Positions 7,743 through 15,318 of a DNA stretch of 64,000 nt are shown here, in pieces. Each line of letters opens with the position of its first letter. Positions within the stretch are counted from its first letter, which is position 1. Origin of the DNA: Francisella frigiditurris (lineage in GTDB: Bacteria; Pseudomonadota; Gammaproteobacteria; Francisellales; Francisellaceae); NCBI RefSeq assembly GCF_001880225.1, contig NZ_CP009654.1, positions 434,001 to 498,000 on the forward strand. The letters run 5' to 3'. Below the pieces are notes generated by a model. It had not been told where the DNA came from. It ran no database searches and saw nothing but the letters and a program-made list of their open reading frames with translations. Both the position numbers and the translations under genes were made by a program.

Positions 7743-9083
7743 ATGAAATTTATCATTTATAAAATCTTAGATAGGTATTACACGCAACATAGACATATAT
7801 GGGTTCTTGTTTTTTTAGGGGCTTTATGTGGACTTATCATAGGCTTTGTGGGCACCTCATTTCAGTTAGCATTAGATAAAATATTTGAGCTGAAAAAAGA
7901 AATATTTAAATTAGCTAATGGTAATGTCTGGCTAGAAATTACACTGTCTATTTTTATAACAACTATTATGGTTTGTATTTCAATTTGGATTGTGAAAAAA
8001 TTCGCTAAAGAAGCTGGCGGTAGTGGTATTCATGAGGTTGAAGGAGCTTTAAAAGGCTGCCGTAAACTTAGGCCAAGAGTTGCTCCAGTTAAGTTTATTA
8101 GTGGTATTTTTTCTCTTGGATCTGGATTGAGTTTAGGAAAAGAAGGACCTACTGTCCATATGTCAGCAGTTATTTCTCAAATATTTATTGATAGATTTAA
8201 GCTAACAAAGAAATATGCAAATGCTCTAATATCTGCAGGTGCTAGTGCTGGTTTAGCAACGGCATTTAACACGCCTCTATCAGGAATCGTTTTTGTAATT
8301 GAGGAAATGAATAGGAAGTTCAGATTTAGTGTTACTGCCATAAAGTGTGTAATTATTACAACTATCGTAAGTATTATTGTTTCTCGAATGATGGTTGGTA
8401 ATCCTCCGGCTATCAAAGTAGAGACCTTTTCATCTGTACCTCAGAATACGCTATGGTTATTTTTAGTACTAGGAGCAATATTTGGCTATTTTGGACTGTT
8501 ATTTAGTAAAGGCCTTATTAAAGTATCCGATTTTTTTGCAAATGGTTCAAAAAGAAGATTTTGGATATCTGTTATTTCGATTTGTATAGTTTTTGGTGTT
8601 GGTGTTGTACTTATGCCGAATGCTGTAGGTGGAGGCTATGTAGTTATAGCAAACTCTTTTAGTGATAACTTAACCTTAAAAGGCTTAATAATTCTAATAA
8701 TTTTAAGGTTTATTGGAGTCATAGTATCTTACGGAACAGGAGTCTCTGGAGGGATATTTGCACCAATGGTTGCTTTAGGAACTGTTTTTGGCTTAGCGTT
8801 TGGAATAATAGTTACTAATCTTTTTCCTCAATACAATATTGCTCCAGAAGTTTTTGCAGTGGCAGGAATGAGTGCTTTATTTACAGCTACTGTTGGAGCT
8901 CCTTTAACGGGGATAGTTTTAGTTATAGAAATGACTTGGAATTATCAGTTATTGTTACCTCTTATGATAACGTGCTTTAGCGCTTCAATGGTTACTTATA
9001 TACATCATCAAACTCCTATTTATGATACTCTTTTGAGAAGAGTATTGACTGCTGAAAGAAAAGCGAAAATGAAAGGAAATTAA
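7743..9083 (+). CDS. ClC-family chloride/proton antiporter
   Basis: This 446-residue ClC channel-family protein shows the three anion-pathway motifs: GGSGIHEVEG, GKEGPTVH and GVSGGIFAP, plus a tyrosine near the C-terminus (TPIYD). The gating Glu is present in GKEGP, and a Glu matching the internal proton Glu of E. coli ClcA is seen in FVIEEM, so it should be an H+/Cl- exchanger rather than a channel. In other bacteria such proteins help extreme acid resistance. There is no CBS domain. It is followed by the M32 peptidase after 8 bases. Confidence 0.9.
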   Translation: MKFIIYKILDRYYTQHRHIWVLVFLGALCGLIIGFVGTSFQLALDKIFELKKEIFKLANGNVWLEITLSIFITTIMVCISIWIVKKFAKEAGGSGIHEVEGALKGCRKLRPRVAPVKFISGIFSLGSGLSLGKEGPTVHMSAVISQIFIDRFKLTKKYANALISAGASAGLATAFNTPLSGIVFVIEEMNRKFRFSVTAIKCVIITTIVSIIVSRMMVGNPPAIKVETFSSVPQNTLWLFLVLGAIFGYFGLLFSKGLIKVSDFFANGSKRRFWISVISICIVFGVGVVLMPNAVGGGYVVIANSFSDNLTLKGLIILIILRFIGVIVSYGTGVSGGIFAPMVALGTVFGLAFGIIVTNLFPQYNIAPEVFAVAGMSALFTATVGAPLTGIVLVIEMTWNYQLLLPLMITCFSASMVTYIHHQTPIYDTLLRRVLTAERKAKMKGN

Positions 9084-9091
9084 AAAATAAT

Positions 9092-10594
9092 ATGAATATA
9101 AAACAAGCATTAGAAAGTTTAAATAATATTTTAAGTGAGAAGAAGAAATATAATCATGCAATTTCGTTAATGCATTGGGATTTAGAGACAGAGGCTCCAA
9201 AAAATTCAGTTAATACAACGTCAGAGGTTATAGGGTTCTTCTCTCAAAAAAATTATGAAATAATGAATTCAGAAGAGCTTGATAAAAGCCTACAAATTTT
9301 AAATAAAGATATTAATGATTTGGATGAAATTAGCAGACGTATTGTTTATTTAACAACAAAAGATAAAGTTAAACTAAGTAAGATTCCAAAAGAAGAGTAC
9401 GTTGAGTATACAAAATTAATATCTCAAGCGCAGAATATTTGGGCAGAAGCAAGAAGGAATAATGATTTTGTCATATTTGCACCATATCTTGAAAAAATAA
9501 TAAAATATCAAAAAAAATATGTAAATTATATAGGTTATGTTAATCATCCTTATGATGTGCTGTTAGATGATTATGAAGAAGGAATGACAGTAGCAAAATT
9601 AGATCCTTTTTTTAATGGGTTAAGGGAGAAAATAGTTCCCTTGTTGGATAAAATAAAGAAACAGCCTCAAGTCAGAGTCGACTTTTTAAAACAAAGCTAT
9701 TCTGTTGAAAAACAGAAGCAGTTTTCTAGAGATGTAGCAAAATACTTAGGATTTAATTTTGATAGTGGATTATTGAAAGAAAGTGCGCATCCATTTACGT
9801 TAAATTTTAATAAATATGACGTAAGAATGACAACACGTTACATGGAAAAATTATTTGCGTCATCTATTTTTAGTACGATCCATGAAACTGGTCATGCTAT
9901 GTATGAGCAAAATATAGGCGATGATATTTACAATACTACTCTTGGTACGGGGGTAACATTAGGGATTCATGAGTCGCAGTCAAGATTTTATGAAAATTTA
10001 GTTGGTAAAAATAAATCTTTTTGGGTTAATCAGTATTCAAATCTCCAGAATCTTTTTTCAGATAATTTATCAGAAGTATCTTTAGAAGAGTTTTATAAAG
10101 GAATAAACTCTGTTGAGCCAGGCTTTATTAGAGTCGAAGCTGATGAGTTAACTTATCCCTTACATATTTTAATTCGCTATGAAATAGAAAAAGAAATTTT
10201 TGAGAAAGATATTTCAGTAAATGATCTTCCAAAATTATGGAATCGTAAATATGAAGAGTATTTGGGAATAAGTCCAAAAAACTTCAAAGAAGGAATATTG
10301 CAAGATGTTCACTGGTCAGCAGGTTTATTTGGGTATTTTCCAACTTATGCATTAGGTACAGTTTATGCCTCTCAAATATTTAGTGCGATGAATGAAAAAA
10401 TTGATATTAATCAATGTTTAGAAAAAGGTGATTTAAGTAGTATTTTAAAGTATCTGAATCAAAATATTCATCAATATGGCTCATTTAAAACAGCCGATGA
10501 AATTATATACAATCTATCAGGAGAGTATTTGAATCCTAATCATTATATAGACTATCTAGAAAAAAAATTTAATAGTATTTATACTGATAATTAA
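9092..10594 (+). CDS. M32-family metallocarboxypeptidase (Taq type)
   Basis: This 500-residue zinc carboxypeptidase removes C-terminal residues from peptides in the cytoplasm. The HExxH motif is HETGH in FSTIHETGHAMYEQ, with the further family motifs HESQSRFYENLVG (third ligand Glu) and RVEADELTYPLHI, and the GILQDVHWSAGLFGYFPTY segment. Length is normal for the family and there is no signal peptide. It lies 8 bases after the ClC gene, probably cotranscribed. Confidence 0.9.
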   Translation: MNIKQALESLNNILSEKKKYNHAISLMHWDLETEAPKNSVNTTSEVIGFFSQKNYEIMNSEELDKSLQILNKDINDLDEISRRIVYLTTKDKVKLSKIPKEEYVEYTKLISQAQNIWAEARRNNDFVIFAPYLEKIIKYQKKYVNYIGYVNHPYDVLLDDYEEGMTVAKLDPFFNGLREKIVPLLDKIKKQPQVRVDFLKQSYSVEKQKQFSRDVAKYLGFNFDSGLLKESAHPFTLNFNKYDVRMTTRYMEKLFASSIFSTIHETGHAMYEQNIGDDIYNTTLGTGVTLGIHESQSRFYENLVGKNKSFWVNQYSNLQNLFSDNLSEVSLEEFYKGINSVEPGFIRVEADELTYPLHILIRYEIEKEIFEKDISVNDLPKLWNRKYEEYLGISPKNFKEGILQDVHWSAGLFGYFPTYALGTVYASQIFSAMNEKIDINQCLEKGDLSSILKYLNQNIHQYGSFKTADEIIYNLSGEYLNPNHYIDYLEKKFNSIYTDN

Positions 10595-10621
10595 GAATAT
10601 CAATAATAGAGAGATAAGATA

Positions 10622-10969
10622 ATGAAGAAAGTTTCTAAAATTGGTTTAATAATGGCTATGTTCGTAGGCGGTATAGGTTTTGTATTTGCTGCAGACGATA
10701 CAAATGTAACTTCAGTAGCTCAACAGGTGAATGTTGATCAAGAAAAAACATTAGTAGGGAATAATCCGGCAACTCAAACACCTGGCTATTTAAGTGTTAA
10801 AGGTTTTAAAAAATGTCTTCAAGTTGAAAATATGAGAGGATGGAGTGGATACTGTATGCCTGAGTCTAGACCAGAAAAATGTCCAAAAGACTCATGGAAA
10901 GAGCTCAGTAAGATAAACATAGTTGATTGCAGTAAAGAGGCTAAGGAGAAGAAATCATCATGGTTTTAA
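10622..10969 (+). CDS. Small exported protein with four cysteines, unknown
   Basis: This 115-residue protein has a signal peptide ending VFAADD. The mature region has four cysteines (GFKKCLQVE, GYCMPE, EKCPKD, VDCSKE), an arrangement suggesting two disulfides. No known domain was recognised. GAGATAAGATA precedes the ATG. It overlaps the next small gene by 10 bases and is upstream of a dsbB-like gene, so it may be a redox partner or substrate of that system (inference from position only). Confidence 0.65.
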   Translation: MKKVSKIGLIMAMFVGGIGFVFAADDTNVTSVAQQVNVDQEKTLVGNNPATQTPGYLSVKGFKKCLQVENMRGWSGYCMPESRPEKCPKDSWKELSKINIVDCSKEAKEKKSSWF

Positions 10970-11112
10970 ACTTTATCATGTTATTTATAACAGCTATATG
11001 TATTTTAATAAAAAAAAATAGGTGGGCCGTTCTTTTTTTCTTGCTGACAATATTAGTTCTTGAACTAGAGTTTATACATCATGCTACAGATCCTTTAGGT
11101 CTGCAATATTAA
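10960..11112 (+). CDS. 50-residue membrane protein, DUF5993-like
   Basis: This short gene is open from ATG 10960 to TAA 11112, with AAGGAGAAG just upstream. The protein has two membrane segments (VLNFIMLFITAICILI and WAVLFFLLTILVLELEF) and ends HHATDPLGLQY. This size, and the HHATDPL motif, match my recollection of the DUF5993 family, often found directly beside dsbB genes. It overlaps the preceding gene by 10 bases and lies 16 bases before dsbB, so the three are one transcription unit. It is probably an accessory of the DsbB-like enzyme. Confidence 0.75.
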   Translation: MVLNFIMLFITAICILIKKNRWAVLFFLLTILVLELEFIHHATDPLGLQY

Positions 11113-11128
11113 GATTAAGGGAGCATAT

Positions 11129-11683
11129 ATGACAGAAGCTTTTAAAAGAAATGAGTCTTATATTTTAAATGCTATTGGTTTACTTGGGATTACTGGTATT
11201 TCTTTAGGAGCTGTAATTCTCCAAATTATACTTCATGAACTACCTTGTCCATTATGTTTGCTTCAAAGAGCAGGGATTATGGCTATAGGCATTGGCTATA
11301 TGATGAATATGAAGTTTGGCAATAAATCGAGATATTATGCCGTGTCAACATTTGCATGTTTGTTCACAATGATTTTTGCTGTCAGACAAGTTCTTATTCA
11401 TATAGAGCCAGGTAGTGGCTTTTATGGCGATGCAGTATTTGGATTACATCTATATACATGGGTAGTTGTTATAGCCGGGTTAGCTATTGCGTGGAATTGT
11501 TTAGTTACTCTATACTTAGATGATAAATATGATGTTCCTGAAAAAAGTCTTATGACAATAGTAGGTAATACTATTATTTGGCTTTACGTTTTGACAATTG
11601 CTTTAAATATAGTTTTAACTTTCTTAGAGTGTGGAGTTGGACAGTGTCCAGATTCTCCGATAAATTATTTATTATTATCTTAA
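11129..11683 (+). CDS. dsbB: Disulfide bond formation protein B (DsbB family)
   Basis: This 184-residue quinone-linked inner-membrane oxidase reoxidises the periplasmic DsbA. The first cysteine pair is in LPCPLCLLQRAG (CPLC followed by the conserved Arg) at the start of span 2. The second pair is likely the two cysteines of FLECGVGQCPDS, an unusual spacing near the C-terminus. About five membrane spans are predicted, one more than E. coli DsbB, so it is nearer to the DsbI/DsbB variant type. It ends 9 bases into a convergent gene. Confidence 0.8.
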   Translation: MTEAFKRNESYILNAIGLLGITGISLGAVILQIILHELPCPLCLLQRAGIMAIGIGYMMNMKFGNKSRYYAVSTFACLFTMIFAVRQVLIHIEPGSGFYGDAVFGLHLYTWVVVIAGLAIAWNCLVTLYLDDKYDVPEKSLMTIVGNTIIWLYVLTIALNIVLTFLECGVGQCPDSPINYLLLS

Positions 11684-12370
11684 GTTATCGTTCTTTTTTG
11701 CTACTTTATACATAAACAGTATTACGATCCCAACAAATATCGGTAAAAGTATCGAAGGAAATAACATTAAAGTAAAAAGGTCTCCAGAAATCCTAACCCA
11801 TATTACTCCAGCAGCGTTACCTAAGGTAAAAACAATAATGCATGTAGTAAAGAAAGGGATTTTCCATAAATTCTCAAAGCGGCCATTTAGTGCTCTTCCT
11901 ATTTCTATGCCAAGGTCTGTTGTTGTTCCTGTCATATGAGTTGTTCTGGCGAATCCACCAAAAAACAATGTTGTAAAACTATTTTGCATACCCATAGATA
12001 CAGCTAGGAATATATCATCAATAACTATGTGATTGTGGTGAATATCAATAAAAATAGCACCCATAAGGACTATGTAGCTTTGCAAAACTAAGGCTTTTGT
12101 ATGATTTTTGGAAATGATATAACTGTCTTGTTTTATAATAGCTCCATTTATAGCTGATCCTATTATAAAACCTATGATAAGAACCATTACATGGTAAGCA
12201 AATACCCAGTCTGAATCTGATATACTATGCCCTAGAATTCTATAGTTTCCAGTCATTGCTGCAACAGAAGCACCAAAAGATTTATATAGAACTATACTAT
12301 CTATCCACCCAGAATTGAAAATGAGTATTATACAGACAAAGTATGTAAGTATTAATTTTTTATTTAACAT
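11675..12370 (-). CDS. DUF1275 (YoaK-like) membrane protein
   Basis: This 231-residue protein has about six membrane spans. It has the family features: an N-terminal GWIDSIVLYKSFGASVAAMTGN segment, a GMQNSFTT motif and a TTHMTGTTTDLG motif after it. Function is unknown; some relatives are suspected transporters. Its 3' end overlaps the convergent dsbB by 9 bases. It could be cotranscribed with the small gene at 12452, which ends 81 bases upstream on the same strand. Confidence 0.8.
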   Translation of the reverse strand: MLNKKLILTYFVCIILIFNSGWIDSIVLYKSFGASVAAMTGNYRILGHSISDSDWVFAYHVMVLIIGFIIGSAINGAIIKQDSYIISKNHTKALVLQSYIVLMGAIFIDIHHNHIVIDDIFLAVSMGMQNSFTTLFFGGFARTTHMTGTTTDLGIEIGRALNGRFENLWKIPFFTTCIIVFTLGNAAGVIWVRISGDLFTLMLFPSILLPIFVGIVILFMYKVAKKNDNLR

Positions 12371-12451
12371 TTCTTATCTACTTAGACCTCTTTAAAAGCA
12401 TTATTTTAATATATAAATGGGTGGATGTGGAGAGATTAAAGCAGATTAAAA

Positions 12452-12586
12452 TTATTTTTTCTGATTATTTTTAGGATCCGGATTAGTTGAATCAGGTGTT
12501 TTTACAAAGCTATTTAGAGATACCTTCTTACTAAAAGATTTAGATAAAGAAGGTCTTTTAGCTAATATTTTTGATAACTGTGTCAT
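12452..12586 (-). CDS. 44-residue basic peptide, unknown, well-signalled
   Basis: The open frame runs from ATG 12586 to TAA 12452 and is preceded by the strong Shine-Dalgarno AAGGAGG seven bases before the start. A near-consensus sigma-70 promoter lies upstream (see 12663-12690). The peptide starts MTQLSKILAKRPSLSKSFSKK and ends TPDSTNPDPKNNQKK. It has ten Lys/Arg against two Asp, is rich in Ser in the first half and Pro/Asn/Asp in the tail, and has no cysteine and no membrane segment. I do not recognise it. It could be a nucleic-acid- or ribosome-binding peptide, or a substrate of the peptide-ligase operon transcribed away from it; the latter is speculation from position. Confidence 0.6.
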   Translation of the reverse strand: MTQLSKILAKRPSLSKSFSKKVSLNSFVKTPDSTNPDPKNNQKK

Positions 12587-12662
12587 TTTATTGCCTCCTT
12601 TTTAAAGTTAAAATATATTATTTTTGTTAATTAAAGTAATTTATTTAACGGGGAAAGATCAG

Positions 12663-12690
12663 ATTATAAGTCTTTTTTTATATAAGTCAA
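12663..12690 (-). promoter_or_regulatory. Sigma-70 promoter for the 44-residue peptide gene
   Basis: Read on the minus strand, TTGACT (12690-12685) and TATAAT (12668-12663) are separated by 16 bases, about 77 bases before the peptide ATG. It is one of the best promoter matches in the window and leaves a leader of roughly 70 bases. Confidence 0.6.
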
Positions 12691-12721
12691 CATTTTTTCT
12701 AACCACTTAAAACAGGATATG

Positions 12722-12730
12722 TGCTATAAT
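12722..12730 (+). promoter_or_regulatory. Extended -10 promoter for the ATP-grasp operon
   Basis: TGCTATAAT is an extended -10 (TGn-TATAAT) 31 bases before the TTG start at 12761, giving a short leader. No good -35 is seen, as expected for extended -10 promoters. It is back to back with the minus-strand promoter at 12663-12690. Confidence 0.5.
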
Positions 12731-12760
12731 TTTTTTAGTTTTTAGCTTAGGAGGACCGGC

Positions 12761-14236
12761 TTGCATATGGGTAAAAATAAAGGTGTATTTAGCGATTATA
12801 ATCCTTATGAAAATGTATATGATGAAATATTCTTAAGTAAGGGAATCATTAGGAGTGAAGTAGCTCCTGTTGTAGAGGTATTAGGTAGTTTTTCAGCTAA
12901 TAAGCTATATGAAAAGCAGAAGTTTGTTGATGCATCATTCTTGAAAAGTGGCATTACATTTACTGTTTATAGCGATAATCAAGGTACTGAAAAGATATTT
13001 CCTTTTGACTTAATTCCTAGAATAATTTCAGAAGAAGAATGGGCTCAGTTAGAAAAAGGGTTAAAACAGAGATTAAAAGCACTTAATGCTTTTTTAAATG
13101 ATATCTATGGGGATCAAAATATACTTAAGGATGGTGTGATTCCTAGAGAGTTAATTGAGTCATCAGATGAATATTTACCTGAAATGAGAGGAATAAAACC
13201 TCCTCATGGTGTTTATTGTCATATAGCAGGATTAGACCTTATTAAAGATGAAAATGGATTTATGGTTCTAGAAGATAATGTTAGAACTCCATCAGGTGTT
13301 TCTTATGTATTAGAGAATCGTCAATCTTTAATTAAAGCTATCCCTGAAGTTTTTTCTGATCTAAGTGTAAAAAGAGTTTTAGATTATCCAACGGAGTTAA
13401 GAAAAGCTTTGGCAAGTATTTCTCCAACAAAAGAAGTAAATGGTAAGAAACAAAGAGGTTTGACTGTAGTATTAACTCCGGGTCAGTATAATTCTGCATA
13501 TTTTGAGCATAGTTATTTAGCTAGAAAGATGGGATGTGAATTAGTCCAAGGCTCAGACTTATTTGTACATGATGATCATGTGTACCTAAAAACTACAAAA
13601 GGCCCTAAGTTAGTATCGGTTGTATATAGAAGAATAGATGATAAATTCTTGGATCCTGAATTCTTTAATCCTGAAAGTATGCTTGGTGTCCCAGGAATAA
13701 TGAAAGCATATATAGCTGGAAACGTTGTCTTAGCGAATGCTGTAGGTAATGGTATTGCGGATGATAAAGCAATATATCCATACGTTCATGATATGATTCG
13801 TTACTATTTGAAAGAAGAGCCTTTACTTGCTCAAGTAAAAACTTATTTCTGTAGTGAAGAAAAAGATAGGGCTTATGTTATAAATAACATCCATAAACTT
13901 GTTGTTAAAGAGGCTAATGGCTCAGGTGGTTATGGTATGTTGATTGGACCTCAAGCAACTCAGGAAGAATGCCAGGAGTTTGTAAATAAAATAAAAGCTA
14001 AGCCAAGAGCTTATATTGCGCAACCATTGGTTGAATTATCGACAAGCCCTACATTTATTGATGGTAAAGTTGTACCTAGAAGAGTTGATTTAAGAGCATT
14101 TTTAGTGACTGGAAAGGATACGTGGATTTTACCAGGAGGCTTAGCAAGAGTAGCTCTTAAAGAAGGTTCTTATGTTGTAAATTCTAGTCAAGGTGGCGGT
14201 TCTAAAGATACTTGGGTTTTAGGGGGTGACAAATGA
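12761..14236 (+). CDS. Circularly permuted ATP-grasp protein (COG2308 type)
   Basis: This 491-residue protein belongs to the circularly permuted ATP-grasp family (DUF404/DUF407). Typical features are an N-terminal FLNDIYGD segment, the long central GLTVVLTPGQYNSAYFEHSYLARKMG, VYRRIDDKFLDP, and KEANGSGGYGMLIGP near the nucleotide site. Family members are predicted peptide or amide ligases. A TTG at 12761 fits GGAGG six bases before it; an ATG at 12767 is possible but its spacing is 12. It overlaps the alpha-E gene by 4 bases. The gene set ATP-grasp, alpha-E and transglutaminase is a known conserved neighbourhood of unknown product. Confidence 0.85.
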   Translation: MHMGKNKGVFSDYNPYENVYDEIFLSKGIIRSEVAPVVEVLGSFSANKLYEKQKFVDASFLKSGITFTVYSDNQGTEKIFPFDLIPRIISEEEWAQLEKGLKQRLKALNAFLNDIYGDQNILKDGVIPRELIESSDEYLPEMRGIKPPHGVYCHIAGLDLIKDENGFMVLEDNVRTPSGVSYVLENRQSLIKAIPEVFSDLSVKRVLDYPTELRKALASISPTKEVNGKKQRGLTVVLTPGQYNSAYFEHSYLARKMGCELVQGSDLFVHDDHVYLKTTKGPKLVSVVYRRIDDKFLDPEFFNPESMLGVPGIMKAYIAGNVVLANAVGNGIADDKAIYPYVHDMIRYYLKEEPLLAQVKTYFCSEEKDRAYVINNIHKLVVKEANGSGGYGMLIGPQATQEECQEFVNKIKAKPRAYIAQPLVELSTSPTFIDGKVVPRRVDLRAFLVTGKDTWILPGGLARVALKEGSYVVNSSQGGGSKDTWVLGGDK

Positions 14237-15219
14237 TTTCTCGTACGGCTGAAAACTGTTTTTGGTTAAGTAGAAATATTGAAAGAGTTCTGATGCTAAC
14301 AAATGCTATAGATGTAGCATATAATGTTGAGTTAGAAACTTTTAAAGATGCAAAAGAGGTTTGGTTTCCTTTAGTAATTGTTACAGGAGGAGAGAAACTT
14401 TTTATTGAAAAATATGGAAAAGAAGCTAAAACTAATAGTAGAAAAATCCAAGAATTTTTAATTTGGGACAAAGAAAATCCTTCTTCAGTTTATGCTTCAT
14501 TTTCTTTTGCTAGAGAGAATGCAAGAATTGTTAGAGATCTAATTTCTGCAGATATGTGGGAAGAGATGAATGAGATTTGGTTATGGATAAATAGTCCAGA
14601 AACTCAAAAAATTTCCATGATAGACCTTTTAAACTTTGGTAAAAGAATAGTTAAATTCTGTTTTACATGGATCGGATATTATCACAATTTTATATTAAGG
14701 GATGATCCATATAATTTTATGAAGCTGGGGATGCTTATAGAAAGAGCTGATTTTACATTAAGATTAGGTGATGTTTATTATCATAGAGATATAAATTTAG
14801 GGTCTATGCATAAGTCTATGAGTGAATCTCAATATTGGCAAGAGATGTTACTTTATAGCATGTCAAACGATGCTTTCATGAGGAAGTCTGAGCTTGAGTT
14901 GACAAGAGTTGATGTTGCTAAGTTTTTATTAAGAGAGACTGATTACCCTAGAACAATACCTTTCTGTCTGAAGGATGCGCTATTTATTCTAAAGAAAATG
15001 TCCAGGGGAGCTTCAGATGTTGGATCAGAATCGAAAGAAAGATTAACAGAAATTGTTGATTATATTGAAGAAACTCCAATAGAAGAGCTATTACAAAATA
15101 TTCATAACTTCGTTACACATGTGATAGATAAGTTAAGTGAATTATCTTCTTGTATATCAAAAGAGTTCTTTGTCGCAGATGTTAGTTATTATATAGCTAT
15201 GTTAGAAAATGATGAATAA
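14233..15219 (+). CDS. Alpha-E domain protein (DUF403, COG2307)
   Basis: This 328-residue all-alpha protein begins MISRTAENCFWLSRNIERV, the family's hallmark N-terminus (Arg-Thr-Ala-Glu-Asn-x-(F/Y)-Trp). The alpha-E domain always accompanies the permuted ATP-grasp, sometimes fused to it, and is thought to act with it in peptide bond formation. ATGA overlap with the preceding gene implies coupled translation and probably a complex. The biochemical role is unproven. Confidence 0.85.
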   Translation: MISRTAENCFWLSRNIERVLMLTNAIDVAYNVELETFKDAKEVWFPLVIVTGGEKLFIEKYGKEAKTNSRKIQEFLIWDKENPSSVYASFSFARENARIVRDLISADMWEEMNEIWLWINSPETQKISMIDLLNFGKRIVKFCFTWIGYYHNFILRDDPYNFMKLGMLIERADFTLRLGDVYYHRDINLGSMHKSMSESQYWQEMLLYSMSNDAFMRKSELELTRVDVAKFLLRETDYPRTIPFCLKDALFILKKMSRGASDVGSESKERLTEIVDYIEETPIEELLQNIHNFVTHVIDKLSELSSCISKEFFVADVSYYIAMLENDE

Positions 15220-15318
15220 TTTCCTATAAAAGTGTAAAATTCCCTCTTAATGTAAGATGAAAATACATCTTAAAATATTCTACGTATTATTTATATAAAA
15301 TTATTAGAGGCCTAAAGT

